From NCBI GenBank assembly GCA_946531445.1, contig CAMNAP010000008.1, positions 1-39,311 on the forward strand: 39,311 nt of DNA, written 5' to 3'. The notes beneath the pieces are model-generated. The model saw only the letters and a list, made by a program, of their open reading frames with translations, searched no databases and was not told the origin of the DNA. The stretch's first letter is position 1. Each line of letters starts with the position of its first letter. Both the position numbers and the translations under genes were made by a program. Shown here one piece after another: positions 1 to 8,039 of the stretch. The DNA is from an uncultured Clostridia bacterium. Lineage in GTDB: Bacteria > Bacillota > Clostridia > Oscillospirales > Acutalibacteraceae.

Positions 1-137
1 AAAAGCTCATTACCGCCAAGTCCGTGAATAAGTATTACGGGAGTTTTTACGTCCTTTGCAAACGCAACGCTTGTTATACTGAACACCATTACAAGTGCCA
101 TAAACACGCTTACAATCTTTATAAGACGTTTTTTCAT
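1..137 (-). CDS. Secreted LCAT-like lipase, N-terminal part only (cut by window edge)
   Basis: The reading frame starts at an ATG at 137 and runs off the left edge, so only about 45 residues are visible. It begins with a signal peptide (MKKR, then a hydrophobic stretch ending SVAFA-KD), followed by TPVILIHGLGGNEL, the first beta strand and oxyanion-loop HG of an alpha/beta hydrolase. The visible part closely resembles the start of the next gene (245-1735), so the two are tandem paralogues. An AAAGGA ribosome binding site lies about 9 bases upstream. It has its own promoter (169-197) and sits just downstream of the neighbour's terminator, so it is its own transcription unit. The catalytic serine lies outside the window, so activity cannot be confirmed here. 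Confidence 0.8.
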   Translation of the reverse strand, partial: MKKRLIKIVSVFMALVMVFSITSVAFAKDVKTPVILIHGLGGNEL

Positions 138-168
138 ATTCTCAAATCCTTTCGGTTTTAATAATTTG

Positions 169-197
169 ATTATAGCATTTAGTTAAAACATAGTCAA
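169..197 (-). promoter_or_regulatory. Sigma-A type promoter of the edge lipase gene
   Basis: On the minus strand TTGACT (192-197) is followed after exactly 17 bases by TATAAT (169-174). This is nearly consensus and lies about 30 bases upstream of the ATG at 137. Confidence 0.8.
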
Positions 198-204
198 ATA
201 TTAA

Positions 205-244
205 AATGTTAAAAGGCTCGGCGCAATACGCCGAGCCTTTAATT
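205..244 (-). terminator. Rho-independent terminator after the lipase gene
   Basis: A 12-bp perfect stem (212-223 pairs with 229-240, GC-rich, 5-base loop) directly follows the stop codon at 245-247. On the minus strand it is followed by a T-rich stretch. Confidence 0.85.
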
Positions 245-1735
245 TTATACGTTTGAAAGATTCTGGTCCTTATCAGCCTGAATAAACTGAGAATACTTAT
301 ACTTTTTCTTAACCGCTTTAATGTTGTATTTAACCTTACCGCAGGCAAGATTTGCAATAAACTTAGTAGCCTTAGTTCCTATTCTGAACTGCATATGCTG
401 AATATCCTTGATAAACCAGGTACTGTTAGGAGTAACGCAGGTTTTAGCGTTAATTACCTTGTCGGGAGAAACGTACTTGCCCTTAGCATTTTTGCCCTTG
501 AGCTTCTTACCGTAATTTGCAACAATTGCTCCGCCCGAAGCACGCTTTGTGTCAATAAGTCCGTCAATGTGGTTATTGGCCTTTGAGGTTACGGGGATTC
601 CGGGCTCGCCGTAGTTTGCAACAATTGCAACCTGAGCGCCATGCTTTTTAACGTATTTAACGTTCTTTCTGAAATGTCCCTGCACCTTGTGATAAGCCTT
701 GATTTTCTTATAAACTCCGCTGTTTTTGTCAAGCATTCCTACTGATGAGCAATACTTGACCGCCGAGTTGAATACATCGTAAGGAATACATTCCCAAAGA
801 CCTACAACATTACCGAACCAGGGCTTAATTACCTTCTGTACAAGAATACGTTTATTCTTTTCGCTCTTACTGATTTTAGCAAAGTTTTCAGCGGCTACGG
901 CAACTCTTACATCGCCTACAGCCTTAACTACCTTCATAATAGTTTCCTGTGTGCTGCCGGGGTTTGCGCCCTGCATACCGTTGAGGTATTTAAGAACGCC
1001 CTTCTTTGTAATCTTAATGTCACCCGCATACATTCTTGTAACGTCAACGCCGTTGATTGCAGGGTTAACAAAGAGATATCTTGTTACATCGTTCTGCTTT
1101 TTATAAGCGTCCATATAAGCCGAAAGCACAGCGCCGCCGAAGGAACAGCCTACAAGAGCAACCTTCTTTGCGCCTGTTCTCTTCTTAACAGCCTTAATCA
1201 TCTTGTTGAGCTGTTTTGCGCTTTGTCTTGCGTCAACACGCCAGTCATAGTTGAAAGCATAAACATTTTTTGAGCCGTTAACCTTACAAATCTGTCTTAT
1301 AAGTCCTCTTTCGGAAATATCAGCGCTCTTCCAGAAATCCTTATGCATAGACATAGGCGTTTCCCAGTAGTTGTTAACTCCCTGACCTGCAAGCGGATTT
1401 CCGTCTTTATCAAGATTAAACGGATTACCCTGAACGTAGTTTCCGAGAGCGGTACAAAGCGCATTAAAGTCGCAGTTCTGATAATCTGTAAGTAACTTTA
1501 CAGCCTCGCTTAAAACGTTGTCTGCTGTAAGAAGGTCTGTAATTTCACCGAGTCCGAGAGTTTTAATCTCGCTTTCATTTTCGGTAAAAACATTCTCATA
1601 TACGGGGTTTGAGCCTACGCCGTGAACAAGAATAACGGGAGTTACCTTATTCTTAGCAAAGGCAATGCTTGACTGTGCGAACACTAAAACAAAGGCAAGC
1701 ATTACGCACATAATTTTTAAAACTCTTTTTTTCAT
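245..1735 (-). CDS. Secreted LCAT-like alpha/beta hydrolase (putative lipase/acyltransferase)
   Basis: About 496 residues. The ATG at 1735 is chosen because GAGGTG lies 9 bases upstream and a signal peptide starts there (MKKRVLK, hydrophobic core, cleavage likely after AFA at residue 27); a longer in-frame start at 1789 has neither. Visible hydrolase features are VILVHG near residues 33-39 (oxyanion loop), YDWR at about 163-166, which is a hallmark of the lecithin:cholesterol acyltransferase family, and the nucleophile elbow GCSFGG with Ser near 198. Candidate acid and histidine residues are in HIDGLIDT and IQHMQF near the C terminus. It is probably exported and acts on an ester or acyl lipid outside the cell; the substrate is not known. 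It lies 61 bases after the GH3 gene, separated by a hairpin, so the two may be co-transcribed. A paralogue follows immediately downstream. Confidence 0.75.
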   Translation of the reverse strand: MKKRVLKIMCVMLAFVLVFAQSSIAFAKNKVTPVILVHGVGSNPVYENVFTENESEIKTLGLGEITDLLTADNVLSEAVKLLTDYQNCDFNALCTALGNYVQGNPFNLDKDGNPLAGQGVNNYWETPMSMHKDFWKSADISERGLIRQICKVNGSKNVYAFNYDWRVDARQSAKQLNKMIKAVKKRTGAKKVALVGCSFGGAVLSAYMDAYKKQNDVTRYLFVNPAINGVDVTRMYAGDIKITKKGVLKYLNGMQGANPGSTQETIMKVVKAVGDVRVAVAAENFAKISKSEKNKRILVQKVIKPWFGNVVGLWECIPYDVFNSAVKYCSSVGMLDKNSGVYKKIKAYHKVQGHFRKNVKYVKKHGAQVAIVANYGEPGIPVTSKANNHIDGLIDTKRASGGAIVANYGKKLKGKNAKGKYVSPDKVINAKTCVTPNSTWFIKDIQHMQFRIGTKATKFIANLACGKVKYNIKAVKKKYKYSQFIQADKDQNLSNV

Positions 1736-1756
1736 TTTACGAAACACCTCAAAAGT

Positions 1757-1787
1757 GAATTTCAGGGCGGTTAAGCCCTGAATATTC
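1757..1787 (-). repeat. Intercistronic hairpin between the GH3 and lipase genes
   Basis: TTCAGGGC (1761-1768) pairs perfectly with GCCCTGAA (1775-1782), with further imperfect pairing on the flanks. The T-tract after it on the minus strand is weak (CTTTTGAGG), so it is either a partial terminator or an mRNA-stability element just before the lipase ribosome binding site. Confidence 0.5.
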
Positions 1788-1796
1788 ATTTAATTG

Positions 1797-4262
1797 TTAG
1801 ATTGATTTTAAGAGCTTGGGAAGCTTGGCGATAGTTCCTCCGAGACGCCAGAAGATTCTGTTAAAGCCTACAAAGCTTGATTTTCTGTCGTCAAGAATCA
1901 TCATAAGACCCTCAGCCTGCTTCATTGAGAAAGCGCCCATTGACATTGCAACAAAGTTTCTGATAGGAATCTGGGTTGCCATAGCGGCAAGCATCTTACC
2001 GTCGCCGTTAGCGTCTGAGCCCATTCCGCCCATAATCTTTTCAATAAGTCTGCAGATTCTGCCGCCCCACTTTGTATGTCTTGCATCGTTAAGACAGCAA
2101 TACTTGTCAATTTCTTTTTCTGTATCCACCTCGGGATTCGGGAGCTCACCGTCAAACTCTCTATATACAACCGCAAAGTCGTCCCTTGTAATTCCTGTTA
2201 CGTTATTGTAGTAATTAGGAGCAGTTGCTCTGTAGTCGGGGATTTCACCCTCAACAGTACCCTCAACGAATACCTGAGCCGCAAGCTTGATGTCTGCTGA
2301 TGAAGCACCAACGCCGATTACGAAATCGCCTGACTCAACAAACCAGTCGTTTGTTTTAACGTTAAAGAATGCAAACGCTCTCTTGTCAAGAGTGATTTCA
2401 ACCTCTTTTTCCTCTCCTGCTTCAAGGAATACTTTCTTAAAGCCCTTGAGCTCCTTCTTCGGACGGAAGATTGTTGATTCCTTATCCGCAACATAAACCT
2501 GAGCAATCTCTGCGCCTGCTCTGTCTCCTGTATTTTTAATTTTAAACGATACTGTAAGAGTGTCCTTATCAGTAATTTTATCAGCTGATAACTTAATATC
2601 GCTGTATTCAAACGTTGTATATGAAAGACCGAAGCCGAACGGGAATACAATCGGCTTATCGGCAGAATCATAGTATCTGTAGCCGATAAATACGCTCTCT
2701 CTGTGTTCAGAGGTAACGGGGCCGCCGGGATAGTTACCAAAGGTCGGGTTATCCTCAAATGCTGCGGGATATGTTTCAGCCGTCTTACCTGACGGGTTAA
2801 CAGCGCCTGTGAGAATTCTTGCAACAGCCGCGCCCGTTGCCTGTCCGCCGAGACCTGAGTTAAGAAGTCCCTTAACCTTATCAAGCCACGGCATAAGTAC
2901 TACAGAGCCGCCGGCGAGAACTACTGCAGTGTTTTCATTTGCAGCTGCAATTCTTTCAACAAGAGCATTATGGCTCTGAGGCATATTGATATTCTCTCTG
3001 TCATAGCCCTCACCCTCAAATTCTTCTGTAAGGCCAACGAATACGAGAGCAACGTCTGCGTTTTTAGCAGCTTCCTCAGCAGCGGCAAAGAGCTCCTCAT
3101 TAACCTCGTCCTTGCTCTTTTCATAACCCTGTGCGTATGTAACATCTACACCGAGCTCCTTGAGTTTATCAAGCGCGTTATCAAGAGCGGTAGGATTGAT
3201 TACGGATGAGCCTGCGCCCTGGAATCTCGGTGAAGAAGCGAGCTCGCCGATAACGGCAACCTTAGCACCCTCCTTAAGAGGAAGAATATTACCGTCGTTT
3301 TTAAGGAGCTGCATTGAGCCCTCAGCGATTTCCTGAGCGATTGCGTGGTGAGCCTTTTCATCAAAGGTATACTCGCCCTCAAGAGCGGGCTTTGACTTAA
3401 CAATAAGGTCAACTACAGCGTCAACTCTTTCATTGAGAACAGCCTCGTCAAGCTTGCTATTTTTAACAGCTTCAATTATAAGCTTTGTATTCATTGTGCC
3501 CGAGGTAGGCATCTCAAGGTCTGTACCGTTTTCAAGGCCCGGAATACGGTCAACTGATGCGCCCCAGTCAGTTACAATTAAGCCCTTAAATCCCCACTCG
3601 TCTCTGAGGATTTCCTGCTGTGTGTGCTTATTTTCAGAAGCGTAAACGCCGTTGATTCTGTTGTACGCGTTCATTATTGTCCAGGGCTGAGCTTCCTTAA
3701 CAGCAATCTCAAAAGCGGGAAGATAGATTTCACGAAGTGTTCTTTCATCAATAACCTCGTTGAGTACCATTCTGAACGCTTCCTGAGAGTTAGCGCAGAA
3801 ATGCTTGAGTGATGTACCTACGCCCTTTGACTGAACGCCGTTAATAATTGCCGCAGAGCACTTACCTGCAAGATACGGGTCCTCTGAAAAGTATTCAAAA
3901 TTACGTCCGCAAACAGGTGAACGCTTAATGTTTGTTCCGGGACCGAGGATAGTTGAAACCTTTTCCTTAAGACATTCCTGACCCATACACTCACCTGCTT
4001 TATAAAGAAGGTCGGGGTCCCATGAGCAAGCTGAAGTAGCTGCGGGCGGGAAACAGGTTGCGGGAACTGAATTTCCCAGACCGATTCCGCTTGAGGACTT
4101 CTTGTCGGGATTCTGTTTACGCAGACCGTGAGGGCCGTCTGTAATCATAATCTTTGGAAGTCCGAGCTCGGGAGCCTCTTCAAGGTGCCAATAGTCATAA
4201 CCTGACACAAAAGCCGCCTTTTGTTCAAGACTCATTTTCTCAATTATTTCGGGATGTTTCAT
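1797..4262 (-). CDS. Glycoside hydrolase family 3 beta-glycosidase
   Basis: 821 residues with no signal peptide, so it is likely cytoplasmic and acts on imported oligosaccharides. The N-terminal (alpha/beta)8 domain has ITDGPHGLR near residue 40, SLKHF near 151 and IVTDWGA with the nucleophile Asp at about 232. The second domain has the EGEGYDRE loop that carries the general acid in this family, and a fibronectin III-like domain (DRAGAEIAQVYV, then LKGFKKVFLEAGE) follows. A further helical region of about 120 residues ends the protein. The architecture matches bacterial beta-glucosidase/beta-xylosidase enzymes; the exact sugar cannot be read from sequence. AAAGGAG lies 7 bases before the ATG. 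It has its own promoter (4309-4337) just downstream of the rqcP terminator, so it is an independent unit, perhaps including the lipase gene after it. Confidence 0.9.
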   Translation of the reverse strand: MKHPEIIEKMSLEQKAAFVSGYDYWHLEEAPELGLPKIMITDGPHGLRKQNPDKKSSSGIGLGNSVPATCFPPAATSACSWDPDLLYKAGECMGQECLKEKVSTILGPGTNIKRSPVCGRNFEYFSEDPYLAGKCSAAIINGVQSKGVGTSLKHFCANSQEAFRMVLNEVIDERTLREIYLPAFEIAVKEAQPWTIMNAYNRINGVYASENKHTQQEILRDEWGFKGLIVTDWGASVDRIPGLENGTDLEMPTSGTMNTKLIIEAVKNSKLDEAVLNERVDAVVDLIVKSKPALEGEYTFDEKAHHAIAQEIAEGSMQLLKNDGNILPLKEGAKVAVIGELASSPRFQGAGSSVINPTALDNALDKLKELGVDVTYAQGYEKSKDEVNEELFAAAEEAAKNADVALVFVGLTEEFEGEGYDRENINMPQSHNALVERIAAANENTAVVLAGGSVVLMPWLDKVKGLLNSGLGGQATGAAVARILTGAVNPSGKTAETYPAAFEDNPTFGNYPGGPVTSEHRESVFIGYRYYDSADKPIVFPFGFGLSYTTFEYSDIKLSADKITDKDTLTVSFKIKNTGDRAGAEIAQVYVADKESTIFRPKKELKGFKKVFLEAGEEKEVEITLDKRAFAFFNVKTNDWFVESGDFVIGVGASSADIKLAAQVFVEGTVEGEIPDYRATAPNYYNNVTGITRDDFAVVYREFDGELPNPEVDTEKEIDKYCCLNDARHTKWGGRICRLIEKIMGGMGSDANGDGKMLAAMATQIPIRNFVAMSMGAFSMKQAEGLMMILDDRKSSFVGFNRIFWRLGGTIAKLPKLLKSI

Positions 4263-4308
4263 TGATAAACTCCTTTCAAATATAAAATTACAAAATAATT
4301 CAGTTAAT

Positions 4309-4337
4309 ATTATACAATAATTTAGTCAATTTGTCAC
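4309..4337 (-). promoter_or_regulatory. Promoter of the GH3 gene
   Basis: On the minus strand GTGACA (4332-4337), a 17-base spacer, then a perfect TATAAT (4309-4314), about 47 bases upstream of the ATG. Confidence 0.7.
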
Positions 4338-4350
4338 TATTTTTATTTAA

Positions 4351-4393
4351 AAATTATAAAAAAGTAAGAGTATCTTTCAGACACTCTTACTTT
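4351..4393 (-). terminator. Rho-independent terminator after rqcP
   Basis: An 11-bp perfect stem (4361-4371 pairs with 4383-4393) overlaps the rqcP stop codon and is followed on the minus strand by TTTTTTATAATTTTT. Confidence 0.85.
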
Positions 4394-4631
4394 AAAGCAC
4401 CTTATACATTAACGCTGCTTCCTGCTTTAAGGCGTGCTCATTTATTTCAAGCACCTCATAGCTGCGACTGTTGTTTGCGAGATTAACGGTAATTACATCG
4501 CCTACCTTTACGCCGTAGGACGCGCGGGCTACCTTTCCGTTTACCTCAACTCTGCCAGCGTCGCAGGCTTCGTTAGCAACAGTTCTTCGCTTTATAATCC
4601 GCGAAACCTTTAAATATTTATCAAGTCTCAT
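4392..4631 (-). CDS. rqcP: S4-domain ribosome quality control factor RqcP (YabO)
   Basis: 79 residues, almost entirely one S4 RNA-binding domain: MRLDKYLKVSRIIKRRT at the start, then AGRVEVNGKVA and VKVGDVITV. Length and sequence match the Bacillus subtilis YabO/RqcP family. That family binds stalled 50S subunits and works with RqcH to add C-terminal alanine tails to truncated nascent chains. The upstream HU, MazG and flippase genes reproduce the yabM-yabN-yabO neighbourhood of Firmicutes, which supports the call. The genes that often follow in sporulating bacilli (yabP, yabQ, divIC) are absent: a terminator and then a glycosidase gene come next. A terminator-like hairpin lies between hup and this gene, so expression probably depends on read-through or on a promoter I could not identify. 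Confidence 0.88.
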   Translation of the reverse strand: MRLDKYLKVSRIIKRRTVANEACDAGRVEVNGKVARASYGVKVGDVITVNLANNSRSYEVLEINEHALKQEAALMYKVL

Positions 4632-4640
4632 ATTTTCCTT

Positions 4641-4676
4641 TCAATAAAAACAAGCGGGGTTGTCAAAGACAACCCC
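4641..4676 (-). terminator. Terminator/attenuator between hup and rqcP
   Basis: A 9-bp perfect stem GGGGTTGTC / GACAACCCC (4656-4664 with 4668-4676) with a 3-base loop, followed on the minus strand by GCTTGTTTTTATT. It would end most HU transcripts and let only a fraction continue into rqcP. Confidence 0.75.
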
Positions 4677-4690
4677 TAAGAAAAGATAAC

Positions 4691-4966
4691 TTACTTATTA
4701 ACAGCGTCCTTAAGAGCCTTACCTGCCTTGAATGCAGGAGCCTTAGCTGCAGCGATATTAATCTTTTCGCCTGTGCGTGGGTTCTGACCTGTGCGAGCTG
4801 CACGCTCTCTAACCTCAAATGTACCGAAGCCAACAAGTGCTACCTTGTCGCCGTCAGCAAGAGCGTCTGTGATTGCGCCTGTTACAGCTGCTACAGCTGC
4901 TTCAGCGTCTTTCTTTGAGAGTTCTGCCTTTGCAGCAACTGCTGCTACGAGATCTGCTTTGTTCAT
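4691..4966 (-). CDS. hup: HU family DNA-binding protein
   Basis: 91 residues, the usual HU length. It has the N-terminal helices [20 protein letters not shown], the [13 protein letters not shown] saddle strands, and the DNA-intercalating arm [12 protein letters not shown] with its conserved proline. HU forms dimers that bend and compact the nucleoid. GGAGG lies 7 bases before the ATG. It starts 24 bases after the mazG stop and is followed by a good terminator, which suggests it is expressed at a higher level than its neighbours, possibly from a promoter inside mazG that I did not identify. Confidence 0.95.
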   Translation of the reverse strand: MNKADLVAAVAAKAELSKKDAEAAVAAVTGAITDALADGDKVALVGFGTFEVRERAARTGQNPRTGEKINIAAAKAPAFKAGKALKDAVNK

Positions 4967-4990
4967 AATCGTTCCTCCAAAAAAATTTAT

Positions 4991-5791
4991 TTAGGATATT
5001 TCCTTGGCCCTGTCCCAAAGTCTGTCAAGCTCATCAAGAGAAGCGCTTTTCATATCCGTTCCCTCCTCCTGCGCCAGTTGTTCAACAATTTCAAAGCGTT
5101 TTACAAACTTGTCCGTTGCAGAGGTCAGAGCCTCTTCGCTGTCAAGCTTTAAAAATCTTGAAATGTTTACGCAGGAAAATAAAACGTCTCCGAATTCGTT
5201 CTCTGTCTCAGCCTTATTACCCTGAGCCATTGCCATTTTTAACTCATCTATTTCCTCATAAAGCTTTTCAAACGCGCCTTCTGAATTCTCCCAGTCAAAG
5301 CCGACTTTTGCAGCCTTGTGCTGGATTTTCTGAGCTCTCATCAGTGCGGGAAGCTCACGCGGAACCTTTATCATAGATTCGCTTTGCATTTTAATGTTTT
5401 TAGTTTTTGCCTTTGCGTTATCCCACGAGGCAAGAGCTTCTTCCCCGTTTTCAGCCTTTACGTCTCCAAAAACGTGCGGGTGCCTTACAACAAGCTTTGT
5501 TACAAGGTCGCTGACAACATCGTTAATATCAAAGTTGCCCTTTTCACTTTCCATTTCGCAGTGAAGCGCAATCTGAAGCAGAACGTCTCCAAGCTCTTCC
5601 CTGAGCATATCGGGATTGTTTTTATTAATAGCTTCAACAGTCTCATAAGTTTCCTCAATAAAGTTTTTCTTTATCGACTCGTGAGTCTGTTCCCTGTCCC
5701 ACGGACAGCCGCCCGGCGCACGAAGAATAGTTATAATTTTTTTCAGGTCATCAAAACTGTATTTATCTTTAAATTCAAACGACTCTGCCAT
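4991..5791 (-). CDS. mazG: Nucleoside triphosphate pyrophosphohydrolase MazG
   Basis: About 266 residues from the ATG at 5791. Two tandem MazG domains are visible. The first has CPWDREQTHESI, EETYE and EELGDVLLQI; the second has EEIDELKMA and ENEFGDVLFSCV. These acidic helices carry the Mg2+ ligands of all-alpha NTP pyrophosphatases, which convert NTPs or damaged nucleotides to NMP and PPi. The start is uncertain. The ATG at 5791 gives the family-like N terminus but only a weak AAGAAGA site; an ATG at 5830 and a TTG at 5881 (overlapping the upstream stop) are also in frame. Bacillus YabN carries an extra N-terminal methylase-like domain that is absent here. It lies between the flippase and hup genes. 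Confidence 0.88.
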   Translation of the reverse strand: MAESFEFKDKYSFDDLKKIITILRAPGGCPWDREQTHESIKKNFIEETYETVEAINKNNPDMLREELGDVLLQIALHCEMESEKGNFDINDVVSDLVTKLVVRHPHVFGDVKAENGEEALASWDNAKAKTKNIKMQSESMIKVPRELPALMRAQKIQHKAAKVGFDWENSEGAFEKLYEEIDELKMAMAQGNKAETENEFGDVLFSCVNISRFLKLDSEEALTSATDKFVKRFEIVEQLAQEEGTDMKSASLDELDRLWDRAKEIS

Positions 5792-5877
5792 TCTTCTTTT
5801 CGCTTTCGAAAAAATAGTATGCGGACTCATTTCTTGCCTGAGTCCATAAGAAATAATACAATATTTTTGAGGAAATT

Positions 5878-7509
5878 TCAAGTATTTAAGCCATTTTTTT
5901 TAAAATTTAAAACACTAAATATTTCTTTAAAATCAAAAACTTTTACGAAAAAGCACAATATACAGTATAACGAGCTGAAAACCGTCGTTTTTATCAAGAA
6001 ATTGACAAAAATATTTCGTGAAAAATTAATATACACTTGTATAATATTTACCGAAAAACAGCCAATTAGTGCTGAAATCAAGGGCTTCACAACAGTATTA
6101 AGATAAGAAATCTTTGTCCCTGAAACGTTCTTTATTATACGCAGATTCATTAAAAACATACAGAGATATCCAAGCGCTCCCGCAATTACCGCGCCGCCAA
6201 GAATATAATCCGAATCGCTTACAAGACGGATATTGAGCGCACATCTTATAATTCCTGAAGCCACATAGGGCATTATTGATTTTTCAGGCTTACCGAGCGC
6301 CTGAACGGTAAACACGGCAACAGAGGCAAGAGAATAAAGCGGAGCTGTCACAGCAAAATATTTTACAAGTGAATTGCAGCCGATTACAACATCCCCTGCT
6401 CCTTTGCCGTAAAACATTGTTAAAAGCTCCTTTGAACAAATGGCAATTATACAACCGAGAAAGAGCGACAGTACTGATGTGTAAGTAAGAATACTGTTAA
6501 TAAGCTTTTGAGTTTTGATTCTGTTTTTATTTTCATATTCCCTGCAAATAGCGGGGACAGCGCAAACTCCGAGCGCCATAGTTATTCCGGGAATAAGGTT
6601 TTTAAAATCAAGGGAAGCGGAGAAGAGCCCCCACACATATGTTACCGAATCAGAGGGCGAAGTGCCTGAAAAATCAAGTGCTTCTCTATAGACATTAAAG
6701 AGCGACTCGCGAGGCACTGACTTGAGCGAATACTGAACGGTTGCGGTATCGAGAAACTGAAACACGCTTTGTACACAGCAGCTTATAAGAATAGGCAATG
6801 AAAATGAAAAGAGCTCGCGCCTGCCGTCTCTTCCCGTTGTTTTAGGGAGCGTGCATTTATGCTTTTTATCGTAAAGCATTACATATATAAGGCTGACAAG
6901 CGAGCCGAGCGTTGCGCCGGACATTGCGGCTGCGGAAGAAAACGGATAAACGTCGCTTTTATTTCCAGACAAATACATAACGCACAGCTTTGCAAATGCG
7001 AGACCTATTACAGCCTTGAAAAGCGCTTCAACCGTTTGTGATACCGAGGTGGGCTTCATATCAAGCATTCCCTCATAGTAGCCTCTGTACATAGCGGCAA
7101 TGCAGCAAAGAAGAATACTCGGCGCAAGCGCCCAAACGGTATAAACGCTCTTCGGAGATGAGGCGATGTAAACGGAATACGGCTTTGCGGCAAAGATAAG
7201 AACAAGCGTTGCAACACTGCCCGCAACAAGAAAAAGCGACATTGCGCCCTTTCTCAACGACGACACAGTATTTAAATCACCGCGAGCGCTGTATTTACTT
7301 ACAAGGCGCGACATAGCAACCGGCATTGCGCCCATAATTACAGCGTGAATAGGAAGATAAAGATTATAAGCCGTTGCAAAATATCCCCTGCCCACAGCGC
7401 CGATATACGCTGTAAGCGGAATTTTGTAAACTGCGCCGATAAATTTTATAAACACCGAGGTTAAAAGTAGCATAAGCGCCGATGAGAGATATTTCCTTTC
7501 AGTTTTCAG
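5878..7509 (-). CDS. SpoVB/YabM-like polysaccharide (lipid-linked) flippase, non-AUG start
   Basis: A polytopic MOP-superfamily membrane protein of about 543 residues with many hydrophobic segments. It starts in the family style: ...KTERKYLSSALML, then VFIKFIGAVYKIPLT and GRGYFATAYNLYLPI. Relatives (SpoVB, YabM, MurJ-like) move lipid-linked wall or spore-cortex precursors across the membrane; the cargo here is unknown. The first in-frame ATG (7473) has no ribosome binding site and cuts off the N-terminal helix. A near-perfect GAGGTGAT site at about 7513-7520 points instead to the CTG at 7507-7509 (7 bases after GAGG) or the ATT at 7510-7512; an in-frame TGA lies just upstream. It directly follows the terminator of the coiled-coil gene and precedes mazG, as in the yabM-yabN order. 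Confidence 0.8.
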   Translation of the reverse strand: MKTERKYLSSALMLLLTSVFIKFIGAVYKIPLTAYIGAVGRGYFATAYNLYLPIHAVIMGAMPVAMSRLVSKYSARGDLNTVSSLRKGAMSLFLVAGSVATLVLIFAAKPYSVYIASSPKSVYTVWALAPSILLCCIAAMYRGYYEGMLDMKPTSVSQTVEALFKAVIGLAFAKLCVMYLSGNKSDVYPFSSAAAMSGATLGSLVSLIYVMLYDKKHKCTLPKTTGRDGRRELFSFSLPILISCCVQSVFQFLDTATVQYSLKSVPRESLFNVYREALDFSGTSPSDSVTYVWGLFSASLDFKNLIPGITMALGVCAVPAICREYENKNRIKTQKLINSILTYTSVLSLFLGCIIAICSKELLTMFYGKGAGDVVIGCNSLVKYFAVTAPLYSLASVAVFTVQALGKPEKSIMPYVASGIIRCALNIRLVSDSDYILGGAVIAGALGYLCMFLMNLRIIKNVSGTKISYLNTVVKPLISALIGCFSVNIIQVYINFSRNIFVNFLIKTTVFSSLYCILCFFVKVFDFKEIFSVLNFKKNGLNT

Positions 7510-7519
7510 AATATCACCT

Positions 7520-7549
7520 CAAAAAAATAAGCAGTGCAACGCACTGCTT
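7520..7549 (-). terminator. Terminator after the coiled-coil gene, abutting the flippase ribosome binding site
   Basis: A 9-bp perfect stem AAGCAGTGC / GCACTGCTT (7529-7537 with 7541-7549) with a 3-base loop, followed on the minus strand by seven Ts that run straight into the GAGGTGAT of the flippase gene. Flippase expression from upstream would need read-through. Confidence 0.8.
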
Positions 7550-7560
7550 AAATACCGTTA

Positions 7561-8004
7561 TTAACCGTCGTTTTCAGAGGGCTCTACTACCGCAACATCT
7601 ACCTGCGCTTCCTCGGACTGAGTTTGTGTTTTCTTTGTCTCACGCTTAACCGAGGCTTCGGCAAAAACGGCTCTGAGCTCTTTTATTTCCTCATCAAGCA
7701 TATCGCTTCTCATCTGCTGAAGGCTGATTGAAGCCTCGCAGGATTTAAGCTCCTCTTCGTCAATGCTTTCGCCCTGATTCTTTTTATACATAAGCTTTCC
7801 GTACTTTTCGTACGCCCTTGTAAGCTTTGTTTTTGAATCTAATAGCTCAATTTTCTTTTTTGAGATTTCAAGCCTTTCCGCGCTTCTTTTTGTGGCCTTT
7901 TCGGCATAGTTTCTTGTTTTGGCAAGAACCTCGTCAAAGTTACCCTGTTTAGCGTTATTGATAACCTCTTCAGCCCCTGAAATAACATCATTAAAATTCT
8001 TCAT
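7561..8004 (-). CDS. Small coiled-coil protein of unknown function
   Basis: 147 residues with no signal peptide or membrane segment. Most of residues 20-120 is predicted by eye to be charged amphipathic helix, rich in Lys, Glu, Ala and Leu, for example RSAERLEISKKKIELLDSK and LQQMRSDMLDEEIKELR. The last 30 residues are a low-complexity acidic tail. I do not recognise a named family; small helical proteins of this type occur as conserved hypotheticals in clostridia. GAGGT lies about 9 bases before the ATG. It has a very good promoter (8040-8068) and its own terminator (7520-7549), so it is a single-gene unit and probably well expressed. A structural, scaffold or nucleoid-associated role is possible but is only a guess. 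Confidence 0.75.
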   Translation of the reverse strand: MKNFNDVISGAEEVINNAKQGNFDEVLAKTRNYAEKATKRSAERLEISKKKIELLDSKTKLTRAYEKYGKLMYKKNQGESIDEEELKSCEASISLQQMRSDMLDEEIKELRAVFAEASVKRETKKTQTQSEEAQVDVAVVEPSENDG

Positions 8005-8039
8005 TGCAACTTACCTCGCATACGACTTTTAATGATTTT

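Noticed and set aside
5791..5881. Longer MazG start (TTG at 5881 or ATG at 5830)
   Set aside because: The added residues do not look like MazG and the TTG has no ribosome binding site; they remain possible but less likely than the ATG at 5791.
5318..6106. A 262-codon plus-strand open frame
   Set aside because: It lies entirely antisense to mazG and the flippase, is rich in Phe and Lys from reversed AT-rich codons, shows no recognisable motif, and the minus-strand genes are clear.
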